Numbered from the stretch's first letter, positions 12,404-23,882 are shown. The stretch is DNA of 64,000 nucleotides from Sabellastarte sp. h YS-2021 (GCA_964017235.1 OZ024936.1:94338537-94402536), one strand, 5' to 3'. Notes: generated from the sequence alone by a model not told the origin. Translations and numbers: made by a program.

Positions 12404-13733
12404 ATTGAATATAATTTTAATTATCTTTTAACAATATAATTTTACATGAATCTACATGAGAAATATGATGAAGAATAACTGAAAACATATTGCAATATTG
12501 ACTAGATTAAAGTGATACATTCATTTTCAGAACAAAAATGAAAAAAAAAATTGCATAATTAAGAAAAAACATAAAATATGTCCAGCACTGTATCAAATAA
12601 GTTACTCCTCAGAGGGTCTATCATCTACAAAACCATAAGCTTACATATTTTACTCATCGTATTACAATACCTTCAATATTGCTTTTCTCTAATTTGCTAC
12701 TCTAATATCTTCACTCTATGCCCTTTCTCCACACAAAATATCTTTAAAAAACCTTTAAATAAAAATTATGTTTTTTAAAAAAGATAAAACATATTACTCA
12801 TATGACCAAAGGGATATTTGGGAAATGGCTCTGTACAAGGGCTTAACTTGCCACATGCCTAAAATCAGCACAAAACACAATATTAAACGACCACTGTGTG
12901 TCATTGGATACATACATGCATTCCTATGAGTGTAAAAATTTATAGGTACCTATAAATAAATAGTCAAAAGTGACTGGATGCAAAGTAACAATGACCATAT
13001 TTAACCCCGATGAGCAATCTTGCATGCGCATATGATGCATGCTGAGTACTGAATGACTCAGAATTAAATGTCGGATTACAGAAAAAATTGAGTTTATAAT
13101 GAATTGGTAAAGTACAGTTACATATACCTCAATATTAAGTAGACAGTGGTCGGTAGGCCCAGCACTGGCCCGGTGTCTTGGTATCAGGAGCAGTTTACAG
13201 AAATACTGTGATGAGATATTTACACCCGACAATTTGCTTGTGAACACATATAATGGAAGGAAGAGTTAAAATATCAGAAACATACCCAAAATAGTACATT
13301 TGCAGACCATTTTTGTGATTACATTAAACTGAACTGCTTTGTTTTGGTTACGACACTTTATATCCTTAATCTCGCTTGTCAACTCATATAATTGAAGGAA
13401 AACTTAAAATATTGTGAAAAAAAACAAGAAATCTGAAGAAATTATAAGCTTTTATCTCATATTCTGTTCATTTGGGCACTTTTATTGAGATGTCGTTAAG
13501 AGGAAACGTCATATGTTTGGTTGGGTTGTACTAAAACATGGAATCCCAAACTTAGTACGGTTTTGCACTGACAACCTTCTGATGTACTGACCTATCCCTA
13601 ATATTAAACTCAGTATTCGTATCACTGTGCTCTATTTGTCTTTAATAAAATTAATCTGCTATTAAATTATCTCAATTTTTTTTTCAAAATCAGACGCCAT
13701 CTTAAAATCCAAGTCCTCCTCAGAAGTTGGAGA
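12404..13733. other. No gene seen
   Basis: AT-rich. No supported coding sequence up to the Harbinger target site. Confidence 0.6.
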
Positions 13734-13736
13734 TAA

Positions 13737-13758
13737 TGCCCAGGTCACACTGTGGCGA
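13737..13758 (+). repeat. Harbinger left terminal inverted repeat
   Basis: 22 bp, perfect complement of 35464-35485, preceded by TAA. A subterminal copy of GGCGAATATG occurs inside both ends. The first and last 450 bases are rich in CGAAG/TTCG words, which could be transposase or Myb-protein sites. Confidence 0.95.
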
Positions 13759-14173
13759 GGCCACTACGAATTAACTGGCGAATATGAAGATTTGCTTCAA
13801 ATTAGAAATTGTGGTAGTTCGCCACAGAAAGGGCGGGAAAGTGTGGTCACGTGATTGGAATTGGAAAAATCCACGAATTACTTCGATCTGGCTACCATGG
13901 GCTACCATCATCTTCATCCTGTGGAAGATCTTGGTACGATGTTCTCATCACCCAGTCAAGAACAACTTGTTTCTGTGAAGAACGTCAACGAAGATCAAAC
14001 GAACTTCGTAGAAGTATGTACGAATTAATGCGAAGTGTAGTGATTTCCGTGAGATGTTCTTGCACTGAGCCACGACCATGGTGGAGGGTTGAGCGAGCTG
14101 TGACGAGCCCCCGACGAGGAGGAAGAACGTGCCGAGAAGAAGTGACGACTAATTCGTGTATAATGCCAGTTCC

Positions 14174-14206
14174 TATATAAACAGCCTGGATCATCTGGAT
14201 TCACTT
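14174..14206 (+). promoter_or_regulatory. TATA box and initiator of the transposase
   Basis: TATATAA at 14174-14180 is followed 20 bases later by an initiator-like TCACTTC (14201-14207). The first ATG downstream is at 14246, which supports that start and excludes the upstream part of the open frame. Confidence 0.6.
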
Positions 14207-14245
14207 CATTTATCATCAGACGTCGGACAGTGTACATCAAAGGCT

Positions 14246-15525
14246 ATGGATCTACAGACACTCAGATTATTGCAGCAACTGTATGAGGCTCATCGTTTAA
14301 ATGTACAGAATCAGATTGTGATTGCACAGATACTGGTTGATAGACAGAGAAGGCGTCGACCAAGGCCCAGGAGGTATTGGGTGAAGCCCTGGCTCTCCAG
14401 GAGGTTGGACTATGGACACTATGATCATTTGATGAGGGAGCTGGAGGCTGAGGATGTGGTGTCTTTCAGAAATTTTGTCCGGATGGACCCGGCCATGTTC
14501 AGAGAGGTCTTGCAGAGGGTGGGGCCCAGAATTGAGAAATATGACACATGGTTCAGGAAGTCTATCAACCCTGGATGCAGACTTGCAATCACACTTCGTT
14601 TCTTGGCCACTGGAGAGAAGTACAGGAGTCTGATGTTTGGCTTCAGGGTAGCACACAACACCATCTCAGTCATAGTAAGACAGACTTGTGAGGCCATCGT
14701 GGCAGAATATGGTGAGGAAGTCATGCAGTGTCCCCGTACCAGTGATGCATGGAAGCAGGTTGCTGCAGAATTTTCTTCCAGATGGAATTTCCATCACACC
14801 CTGGGGGCTATAGATGGCAAGCATGTGGCAATCAGGTGTCCTAAGAATGGTGGCTCACTCTATTTCAACTACAAGGACTTCCATTCCATAATACTTCTGG
14901 CTTTGGTGGATGCCAAGTACAAGTTCCTTTGGGTGGATGTTGGCACCAATGGATCCAGTTCTGATGCACAGATCTTCAATGACTGCGATTTGCGCTCAGG
15001 CATTATTGATGGCACCTTGGATGTACCTGATGCAGAGCCATTGCCTGGTGATGACCGTGATATGCCATATTTTCTCATTGGGGATGATGCCTTCTCTCTG
15101 AGGACCTGGTTGATGAAGCCGTTTTGTGCCAGAGGACTTCCTGATGAGGAGAGGATCTATAACTACAGACTGTCTCGTGCCAGAAGGGTGGTGGAAAATG
15201 TGTTTGGCATCATGGCCAACAGATTTGGTTGTCTCCTCACCACCATGTGTCAGAATCCAGAGACTGTTACCTCTATTGTACTGGCCTGTTGCACAACATC
15301 ATGAGACTGAGGTATCCAGGTATCCACCAGGGACTGGGTGATGAGGAGGATGACAACCACAGAGTTATCCCAGGACAGTGGAGGCAAGGTGCTTGTTTGC
15401 AGGACATTGAGGATGTGACTGGTGGCAACAGGCACACACAGGTTGCCAAGAGACAGAGACTGTATTTGAAGCATTATTATAATGCTCCAGTAGGGGCCAG
15501 AGCGTGGCAAAGAGACATGATTTGA
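14246..15525 (+). pseudogene. Harbinger DDE transposase (HARBI1-like), frameshifted near the C-terminus
   Basis: Cut-and-paste transposase of the DDE_Tnp_4 family. The start is ATG 14246 (MDLQTLRLLQQLYEAH), below a TATA box. A basic segment RQRRRRPRPRRYW is followed by the usual N-terminal helical region with FRNFVRMDPAMFREVL, and the catalytic core has D in GAIDGKHVAI, D in LIGDDAF and E in RVVENVFGI. At about 15290 the frame breaks inside the conserved ACCTLHN motif. The remaining C-terminus (HNIMRLRYPG to AWQRDMI, stop 15523-15525) continues in the next frame. The break lies between two copies of a TTGCACA-like word, so slippage deletion is plausible. About 425 residues if unbroken, normal for the family. 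It normally needs the companion MADF/Myb protein. Polyadenylation signals AATAAA follow at about 15645 and 15674. Confidence 0.9.
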
Positions 15526-15721
15526 GACTTTCACATATGCCAAGGACATTTCTTAGTAGTGACTGTATTGTGCTAATTATTGTTATGATTCAGTGCTGCA
15601 TCATTATCTGTGTTATATTTTGTATTGGGCGTTATATACTTGTTGAAATAAAGTTGCAATGTTCTTGTATTGCAATAAAGTTATTGTCCTATTGCACTTC
15701 ATATATGTATTATGTGTATAG

Positions 15722-15845
15722 TAGGGTCAAAGAGGTCAAGTCTGAAACCAAATCAGGTCAAACATGTAACAGGTCACACAAACCAGTTCACAACTTTGCC
15801 ACCACAGGGGCCAGAAGGTCACAAAGGTCAAAAATCAATCAAGGC
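15722..15845 (+). promoter_or_regulatory. Cluster of AGGTCA half-sites
   Basis: Within about 120 bases there are GGGTCA, AGGTCA (several) and two direct pairs with 3-base spacing: GGGTCAAAGAGGTCA and AGGTCACAAAGGTCA. These are nuclear-receptor half-site words. Function is unproven; this is the 3' region between the two Harbinger genes. Confidence 0.35.
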
Positions 15846-16059
15846 CATAAGTGAAGGAAAGTTAAGAAATCTAACCAGCTGCAAGGTGGAAACTTCATGT
15901 TAAGATGTGACACCTTCCAAGTATTATGCCAATGTTTTTGAAACATGAGAAAAACAAGCAATCACACATAAACAATTTATTATTCCAACAAGGTCAAAAA
16001 GGACAAATCACAATAACATAGTAAGTGTACTTTTTAATAAAGAAATGCAGACACATTAT

Positions 16060-16470
16060 AGCTCACAGCTAAGGTTAACATACAACTGTCAAGAACAGCT
16101 GTCAAAGTGAAACTGGTTACATATACCATTAGCTCACAGCTAAGGTTAACATACAACTGACAAGAACAGCTGTCAAAGTAAAACTGGTTACATATACTAT
16201 TAGTAACAGCTAAGGTTAACAAACTACCCACAAGAACAGCTGTCAAAGTGAAACTGGTTACATATACTATTAGTAACAGCTAAGGTTAACAAACTACCCA
16301 CAAGAACAGCTGTCAAAGTAAAACTGGTTACATATACTATTAGTAACAGCTAAGGTTAACAAACTACCCACAAGAACAGCTGTCAAAGTGAAAATGGTTA
16401 CATATACTATTAGTAACAGCTAAGGCTAACAAACTACCCACAAGAACAGCTGTCAAAGTGAAACCTGGTT
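16060..16470 (+). repeat. 70/71-bp tandem repeat, 6 copies
   Basis: Units start at 16060, 16131, 16202, 16272, 16342 and 16412. The core is ACAGCTAAGGTTAACA, then CAAGAACAGCTGTCAAAGT. It lies between the 3' ends of the two convergent Harbinger genes. Unit pairs differ by few bases, so the array is fairly young. Confidence 0.95.
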
Positions 16471-16620
16471 TATAATAGTAATAATCATAGTAATACTTGA
16501 GCCAGACATAGCAAAAATACACAAATAAATTACTTTACACCTGTTTGATAATTACTTCTTACATCTCACCTAAACTACTTCTTAAGTGTCTATAGACAAA
16601 GGACAAAGTCATTTCTAAAC

Positions 16621-17643
16621 CTAAGAACCTTGACAATCATCCTGATTAAGTAATGCCATAGGTGTCATGGGTGTTGAAGGCACACTAGGAATACCTGCAA
16701 ATGACGCATTTAAATCTGACAAATTCAGGTCTGACAGTCCTATTGTCCTTCCCTCGGTGTCTGTGATAACAAACTTGGTGGATGAAGTGCTGGATGATGA
16801 ACCCACTGACTGTCCAGAGGTACTGGCCCCCGATGGGGTCTGGAAAATAACAGTTGTCTGGCTCTGGGTGTCTGACCCTTGAGGCAAAGGGGTAGAGGAG
16901 GCTAGAGCTGCGGGCCCAGGTGCGGGTGGCGGAGGCATTTGTGTGACGGTGTACTGTTGCTGTGGCTGCGGCTGAGGGAAAATAAGTTGCTGCCACAGCT
17001 GCTGTTGGTGCACCTTCATCTGCTGCTGCATACTGTCCAGCTGCTTCTGCCTGTCGTCCAGCTGCTTCTGCCTATCATCCAGCTGCTTCTGCCTATCAAG
17101 CTCCTGCCTCTGGATGTCCCTCTCGGAAAGCAGCTTGGACTCCTTGATGGTCTGGTTGAGGAGGTCCATACTGCGCATCTGATATGTGGGCCAGAGATCC
17201 TCGTGGATCTTCAACATGGCACTTGACATCCAGCCAGCCCAAGCAGTCCTGTCATTGGTCTGTGCCTCCATAGATGTTAAGAGTCTGTCCAGCCTGTCAG
17301 AGATCTGGGCACTGTTGTCACTCTGCTCGCACATCTTGTCCAGGAGCTCTGACTCAGTGCTGGCACTTCTCCTTGTGGCTCTCCTGCCACTAGTCCCAGA
17401 GAGGGTGATACCTGGAGGAGGAGTGCTGCACACTCTTGGTTCACCCAGTGATCCTGACTCCACGGGCTCATCTGCAGGATCCAAGTCAGTGGATAGGTGT
17501 GAAGGCATGGTGGCAGTTGCAGAAGCAGCAGAGGCCGATGAGGTGATGACAGAGGCAATGGTGGTAGCAGATGAGCAGGTAGCAGAGGCTGAGGTGGCTG
17601 CGGCAGAGGCAGAGGCAGTTGTGGTGGAAGCTGGTTTCAGCTG
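16621..17643 (-). pseudogene. Harbinger MADF/Myb-like protein, C-terminal exon
   Basis: Open on the minus strand from a good splice acceptor (polypyrimidine then TTTCAG, exon from 17643) to the stop at 16621-16623. It begins LKPASTTTASASAAATS, a Ser/Ala/Thr-rich linker. A helical region follows (ELLDKMCEQSDNSAQISDRLDRLL) and then a coiled coil with three near-identical QKQLDDR heptads. The end is a Gln/Pro/Ser-rich tail closing DLNLSDLNASFAG. Such tails follow the MADF domain in Harbinger accessory proteins, which carry the transposase to the nucleus and bind the ends. The exon begins in phase 0, while the upstream exon ends in phase 1, so the two do not join correctly; an exon between them appears to be missing. 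Confidence 0.65.
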
Positions 17644-17767
17644 AAAGTACAGCAGAACAAAGACACATGGTAAGCATATAGTATACATGTTCAACAAACA
17701 GTTTAGGTAGGTACTGTGAAGTAACAAGTATGAACTCCTGTGTCACTACAGAAAACTTTACAACTAC

Positions 17768-17822
17768 CCGTCGCAATATGACCCTGGCTGTTGAACGCGA
17801 CGTAAAGCAACAAATAAATAAA
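17768..17822 (+). mobile_element. SINE 3' tail fragment
   Basis: TATGACCCTGGCTGTTGAAC, then GCGACGTAAAGC and AACAAATAAATAAA form the conserved 3' end shared by the SINEs at 42.7 and 48.6 kb. Confidence 0.7.
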
Positions 17823-17944
17823 TTTACTCCACGTTCGTGATATTTATTTTTATAATGCTATTTATGGCTCTTGTACCATATATTTCTTAAAATAAACCAC
17901 ATTTTCATTCTTATAGGTTGTTTGTCTACTGAATGAAGTTAACT

Positions 17945-20900
17945 TCATAATTTTTGTGAAAAATGTTTCCTATGACCTTTAAGTTTGGCTATGCTCGTTT
18001 GACCTTAAACGAGAGGCCCAAGGTCAAATACGACCACACCAGAAGATTCCCAGCCCATGATTTCCTATATGCTGGTATACCATCACAAACCTGTAGGACC
18101 AATAATAAGTGAATTATAACCACTTTTAAGCTTGGCTATGCTCATTTCACCTTCAATGAGAGGCCCAAGGTCAAATGCGACCACACCAGAAGGTTCCCAG
18201 CCCATGATTTTGTATATGCTGGTATACCATCCCAAACCTCTAGGACCAATAATAAGCGAGTTCTAATCACTTTTAAGTGTGGCTATGCTCGTTTGACCTT
18301 GAACGTGGGGCCCAAGCTCAAATCCGACCACACCAGAAGGTTCCCAGCCAATGATTTCCTACATGTTGGTTTACCATCCCAAAGCTCTAGGACCAATAAT
18401 AAGCGAGTTATGAGCATTTTTATGTTTGGCTATCCTCATTTGACCTTCAAGGAGGGGCCCAAGGTCATATCCGACCACACCAAAACATTCCCAGCCCATG
18501 ATTTCCTATATGTTGGTATACCATCCCAAAGCTCTAGGACCAATAATGAGCGAGTTATAAGCACTTTTAAGTTTGGCTATGCTCGTTTGACCTTGAAGGG
18601 GGGCCCAAGGTCAAATGCGACCACACCAGAAGATTCCCAGCACATGATTTCCTACATGTTGGTATACCATCCGAAACCTCTAGGACTAATAATATGCGAG
18701 TTATAAGCACTTTTCAGTTTGGCTATCCTCGTTTGACCTTGAAGGAGAGGCCCAAGGTCAAATCTGACCACACCAAAAGATTCCCAGCCCATGGTTTCCT
18801 ACATATTGGTATACCATCCCAAACCTCTAGGACCAATAATAAGCGAGTTATAAGCACTTTAAACTTTGCCTATCCACGGTTGACCTTGAAGGAGGGGCCC
18901 AAGGTCAAATCTGACCACACCAGAAGATTCCCTGCACATGATTTCCTATATGTTGGTCTACCATCCCAAAGCTCTACGACCAATAATAAGCGAGTTATAA
19001 GCACTTTTAAGTTTGGCTATCCTTGTTTGACCTTGAATGAGAGGCACAAGGTCAAATGCAACCACACCAGATGATTCCCAGCACGATTTCCTATATGTCG
19101 GTATACCATCCCAAAGCTCTACGACCAATAATAAGCGAGTTATAAGCACTTTTAAGTTTGGCTATCCTTGTTTGACCTTGAACGAGAGGCCCAAGGTCAA
19201 ATCCGACCACATCAGAAGATTCCCAGCACATGATTTCCTATATGTAGGTATACCATCCCAAAGCTCTACGACCAATAATAAGCGAGTTATAAGCACTTTT
19301 AAGTTTGGCTATCCTCATTTGACCTTGAACGAGAGGCCCAAGGTCAAATCCAACCACACCAGAAGATTCCCAGCCCATGATTTCCTACATGTAGGTATAC
19401 CATCCCAAAGCTCTATGACCAATAACAAGCGAGTTATAAGTACTTTTAAGTTTGGCTATCCTCGTTTGACCTTGAAGGATGGGCCCAAGGTCAAATGCGA
19501 CAACACCAGAAGATTCCCAGCACATGATTTCCTATATGTCGGTATACCATCCCAAAGCTCTACGACCAATAATAAGCGAGTTATAAGGACTTTTAAGTTT
19601 GGCTATCCTCGTTTGACCTTGAAGGATGGGCCCAAGGTCAAATCCGACCACACCATAAGATTCCCCGCACATGATTTCCTATATGTTGGTATACCATCCC
19701 AAACCTCTAGGACCAATAATAAGCGACTTATAAGCACTTTCAACTTTGCCTATGCTCGTTTGACCTTGAAGGAGGGGCCCAAGGTCAAATGCAACCACAC
19801 CAGAAGATTCCCAGCCCATGATTTTCTACATGTCGGTATACCATCCCAAACCTCTAGGACCAATAATAAGCGAGTTATAAGCACTTTTAAGTTTGGCTAT
19901 CCTCATTTGACCTTGAACAAGAGGCCCAAGGTCAAATCCAACCACACCAGAAGATTCTCAGCCCATGATTTCCTATATGTTGGTATACCATCCCAAACCT
20001 CTAGGACCAATAATAAGCGAGTTATAAGCACTTTTAAGTTTGGCTATCCTCGTTTGACCTTGAACGAGAGGCCCAAGGTCAAATCCAACCACACCAAAAG
20101 ATTCCCAGCCCATGATTTCCTACATGTTGGTATACCATCCCAAACCTCTAGGACTAATAATAAGCGAGTTATAAGCATTTTTATGTTTGGCTATCCTCGT
20201 TTGACCTTGAAGGAGAGGCCCAAGGTCAAATCCGACCACACAAGAAGATTCCCAGCCCATGATTTCCTATATGTCGGTATACCATCCCAAACCTCTAGGA
20301 CCAATAATAAGCGAGTTATAAGCACTTTTAAGTTTGGCTATCCTCGTTTGACCTTGAACGAGAGGCCCAAGGTCAAATCCAACCACACCAAAAGATTCCC
20401 AGCCCATGATTTCCTATATGTTGGTATACCATCCCAAAGCTCTAGGACCAATAATAAGCGAGTTATAAGCATTTTTATGTCTGGCTATCCTCGTTTGACC
20501 TTGAACGAGAGGCCCAAGGTCAAATCCGACCACACCAGAAGATTCCCAGCCCATGATTTCCTACATGTTGGTATACCATCCCAAAGCTCTAGGACCAATA
20601 ATAAGCGACTTATAAGCACTTTTAAGTTTGGCTATGCTCGTTTGACCTTGAAGGGGGGGCCCAAGGTCAAATGCGACCACACCAGAAGATTCCCAGCCCA
20701 TGATTTCCTATATGTTGGTATACCATCCCAAACCTCTAGGACTAATAACAAGCGAGTTATAAGCACTTTTCAGTTTGCCTATCCCCGTTTGACCTTGAAG
20801 GAGACGTCCAAGGTCAAATCTGACCACACCAAAAGATTCCCAGCCCATGGTTTCCTATATGTTGGTATACCATCCCAAACCTCTAGGACCAATAATAAGC

Positions 20901-21070
20901 GAGTTATAAGCACTTTAAACTTTGCCTATCCTCGCTTGACCTTGAACGAGGGGCCCAAGGTCAAATCTGATCACACCAGAAGATTCCCAGCACATGATTT
21001 CCTATATGTTGGTATACCATCCCAAACCTCTACGACCAATAATAAGCGAGTTCAAGGCTTAATCTTAGCA
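17945..21070 (+). repeat. 147-bp satellite array, about 21 copies, inside a Helitron-like element
   Basis: Monomers start with AAGTTTGGCTATCCTCGTTT; the first two are at 17981 and 18128, exactly 147 bases apart. Because 147 is a multiple of three and the plus frame lacks stops, the array mimics long ORFs (one of 681 codons, 19037-21082); these are not genes. Each monomer holds a near-perfect inverted pair, TTTGACCTTGAA ... CCAAGGTCAAA. Identity between monomers is high. A 2-base deletion sits at about 19083. The array is continuous with the flank at 21071-21470, as it is in the inverse copy at 59.3-60.6 kb, so it is part of one mobile unit. Confidence 0.95.
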
Positions 21071-21470
21071 AAATTTTTATGAACTTATAATCAATCGCCC
21101 ATCAATCAGTCAATTATGGCCCGATTGATCCCACTATCGACTGGCGCCTAGATTCTTCCCCCAGGAATGTGCATACCAAATTTGGTTGACCCACACCCAG
21201 TACTTTCTGAGGAAATCTAGTGAAAAGGAAGTAAATTTTTTTTTGAATTTTTTATAATGTGACCTCGATAAAGGTCAAAGGTCAAATTTATGCCTGTCAA
21301 AAAATTTCCCCACGCCTATAGAAGAACACTGCCACATATCATTTGGATAGGCCTAATAACAAGGGAGATATTCAAGGGAGACGATAATGCGGCGGCGGCG
21401 GCGGCGGCGGCTGACTGAAAACCGGGGGTGAAACCAATAAGCGTCCCCTTTTCAAGGGACGCTTAATTAT
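21071..21470 (+). mobile_element. 3' flank and terminal hairpin of the Helitron-like satellite element
   Basis: Shared, in the same order, with the minus-strand copy at 59290-59697. It contains a perfect DR1 word pair at 21272-21284, a GGC trinucleotide run (about 21391-21412) and an end hairpin at 21439-21464 (AAGCGTCCC / GGGACGCTT). The shared sequence stops just after the hairpin at AATTAT. A terminal hairpin, internal tandem repeats and the absence of terminal inverted repeats fit a non-autonomous Helitron/Helentron (HINE). No Rep/helicase is present. Confidence 0.75.
21272..21284 (+). promoter_or_regulatory. Perfect DR1 nuclear-receptor site in the element flank
   Basis: AGGTCAAAGGTCA is two perfect AGGTCA half-sites one base apart, the consensus for RXR/HNF4-type receptors. 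It is conserved at 59462-59474 in the inverse copy. Binding has not been shown. Confidence 0.5.
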
Positions 21471-21518
21471 TACCTGAAACTATGAAAAGGTTAAATCATA
21501 ATGGTTAGTCTAACTCAC

Positions 21519-21954
21519 CTTCCAGGCCCATGTCCCTGGCCTGGGTGGCCCAAGCAGCCTCCTTCCTGTCTGTGTCCCTGTACTCCTTCTTGGCCTTGTT
21601 GTACATTTCCGGATGGTTCTTGAGCCACTCAGCCATCTCATCCTCTTGCCCATCTGTCATTATCACCAGCCTCTTCTTCTTGAACCTCCCCTGGGACTGG
21701 CTGTCTTGGGTTGCCTCTTCCAAGTCATCTGTGTCTTCCGGCTGGGTGGCCAGAGTGGCTGTATCCCCTGGGTCTGATGATGAAGCTTGAGTGGCAGGCA
21801 GTTCATCCGGCTGTTCTGGCTGTTCAGGCTCCTCAGATGCTTCAACAGGAGGCAGAGTGACCCTCTTCCTCTTTCCAAGTCCAGGTCTCTTCACCATATT
21901 TCTTGTATAAAATATATCCAAAAATTTATCCAAAGTTCGTCGATGTGTATGCAT
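21519..21954 (-). pseudogene. Harbinger MADF/Myb-like protein, first exon
   Basis: Minus strand. ATG codons at 21954 (MHTHRRTLDKF) and 21897 (MVKRPGLGKRKRV); the second has the usual basic, nuclear-localisation-like start for this family. An acidic Pro/Glu/Thr region follows, then the first half of a MADF/SANT-type domain (DEMAEWLKNHPEMYNKAKKE, YRDTDRKEAAWATQARDMG). The exon ends at a consensus donor GGAAG|GTGAGT (exon end 21519). The second half of the MADF domain is found nowhere in the intervening sequence. Most of that space is the Helitron-like insertion, so the DNA-binding domain is probably destroyed. Confidence 0.7.
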
Positions 21955-21999
21955 TGAAGAAAAATTCGCAAGTGATGACAATTGTTCGCGGTGCCCTGC

Positions 22000-22006
22000 T
22001 TTTATA
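22000..22006 (-). promoter_or_regulatory. TATA box of the MADF/Myb-like gene
   Basis: TATAAAA on the minus strand, 46 bases upstream of the ATG at 21954, in the usual relation to a start site near 21975. Confidence 0.55.
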
Positions 22007-22469
22007 GTCTCCAGCCAGTTCGCCGCAACCTACGAAGGTCGTAGCTGATTGGTAGCCAGTTCTTCGCATGCGCAGTCAGTTCGCCAATCACCAACGAACT
22101 ACTGCGACATTCGCTTCTCATTGGCTGAGAGGAGCGAGGAATATCTCCTGGGCCTCGTAGCATATTCTTCAGGGGCGACGATGCATGGCTTCCCTGCTGC
22201 GAATATCATTGTTTGTTCTTCGTCTTTCAGCTGACAATCTTCAAAGAAAAGTTGGCGAACAATGAAGAACAATGAAGAAGCCTGCTACGAAGTGGCGAAT
22301 TGGAGTACGAGGGTGCTACGAAGTCGACGAATCCACCACCATCTGTGAAGAATTGCAAAGAAATGGACGAAGCGTGGCGATAGTTTTGAACAGTTTGAAA
22401 CTGTCGTAGCCAGATGACGATCCATGGAGAATGTTGGAGAACAGTGAAGATGGACCAAGAATATGCTAC

Positions 22470-23847
22470 TGTTATGATAGAAATTTCTCAAAATTTCTCT
22501 TACCTTTGTTCATTAAATAATTGGTTCAGAAATATTCCAATTGTTTCATAATATATCCAATAATTAAAATTTGTTTCAAATACTCCATTTATTTTATAAT
22601 ATATCCAAATAATTAATGATATAATTATATCCTGTGTCATAACATACACAAATTAAATTATATCCTGTGTGATAACATACACAAATTAAAATTTATGTAT
22701 CCATGTGACAAGCTACTTGGTTATTTTATCCAAGTGACAAGGTATCCACATATGTGTATCCATGGTGTCAGTCAGTTTAAAAATTGTTGTTTTTTTTAAG
22801 ATATCCAAATGCTTAGATTTATTATATCCCGTAGATAAAATATTTAATTTAAATTGATAAAACCAAATCACCCATGTTATATTTTCAAAATACATTCTGA
22901 GTATCATATCCTTTGTGAGAAGATATCCAAAATTGTACAAGTCCAAATGTGAGCAAAAATCTGCTAAGTGTTTGGACATCTTGTTTTTGTCACACAGCTA
23001 ATTAGACCTGTCTTATTTGCTAGGATGAGGATTTCCTCCAGTCAATATCCTTTGTGATTTGTCTCCAGATCTCCTGGGGGGCGTTTTTATAGAGTGAGTA
23101 ATTGATCCCTACAGACCCCCTCCATATTGTAAAATTCCCCCAGTATTGCAAAATTTCTCCTCCCCATTATTGCAGAAAAATCTTTAATTTTGAGCAATAC
23201 TCTTTAATATTGTTATTTTTAACTGCGTAGTTAATCTTCTGTATAAAAACCCGTGTAATTAGCCTTAACAAAGAGAACACGGAGCTGACAGATGGATACA
23301 AACAGTGTTATGGGATTAAGCTCCTGAAAACTAGTAATTTGAACTTAGAATATTTTTACATGGTTTGGACTTAGAAAATATCTGTCCTGTTGGACTTAGG
23401 AGAAATTCACCTATTTGTGTCATGAAGAAAAGTGTTGTAAATTTGGAGACAAGAAGTTGTATCAACAAAACCTGTAACATGTTTTGGGAATATTTTATGA
23501 AAATCTAAAAGACAGATAAAAAGATTAAATTTGGATAAATGTCTCACATGTGTTGAAAAATTGGATATGTTGAATCAGTAATGTTTATTATTTAAAAATA
23601 AATTGATTGGATACTATTTATTTCTTTTATTCTTGTTTGTGAATATTACGGATAGATATTGGGATATACACAATATTGGATAAACAATTATGAGAGGCGA
23701 GTACTGATTATTTCTACTTTCTGTTTAATTATTTCTATTTGGATAAATTTGGCATCTACAAATATTTTATTGAGATTACTAGTCCTTATATGAGAATAAG
23801 ATCCCAACCCCTAAGAGTGTTGTGACCAAGGAAAAACGGCCATAACA
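22470..23847 (+). repeat. 5' LTR
   Basis: A TATA box (TATAAAA, 23242-23248) gives a start near 23275. An AATAAA polyadenylation signal lies at 23597-23602. U3 holds about 13 TATCC words and a 33-bp internal duplication (22626-22690). The sequence after the start site instead has about 8 GGATA words. An 88-codon minus-strand frame in it is probably meaningless. Confidence 0.95.
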
Positions 23848-23850
23848 ATT

Positions 23851-23876
23851 TGGTGGAGCCATGCCGGGTATTCTCA
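23851..23876 (+). other. Primer binding site
   Basis: TGGTGGAGCCATGCCGGGTA starts three bases after the 5' LTR. The leading TGG pairs with a tRNA CCA end. The second element has TGGTGGAGGTGCCGGGTA at the same place. I cannot name the tRNA. Confidence 0.75.
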
Positions 23877-23882
23877 AGGACA

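Noticed and set aside
14156..14245. N-terminal extension of the Harbinger transposase
   Set aside because: It begins at GTG and lies upstream of and across the TATA box. The ATG at 14246 fits better.
16034..16246. Minus-strand ORF at 16.0-16.2 kb
   Set aside because: It is a read-through of the 70-bp tandem repeat.
19037..21082. 681-codon open frame
   Set aside because: It is the 147-bp satellite read in its stop-free frame. 49-residue repeats arise only because the period is divisible by three. The frame starts at a 2-base deletion, not at a gene start.
22713..22979. 88-codon minus-strand ORF in the 5' LTR, repeated at 34281-34547
   Set aside because: It occurs twice only because the LTRs are identical. 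It has no motif and lies antisense in U3.
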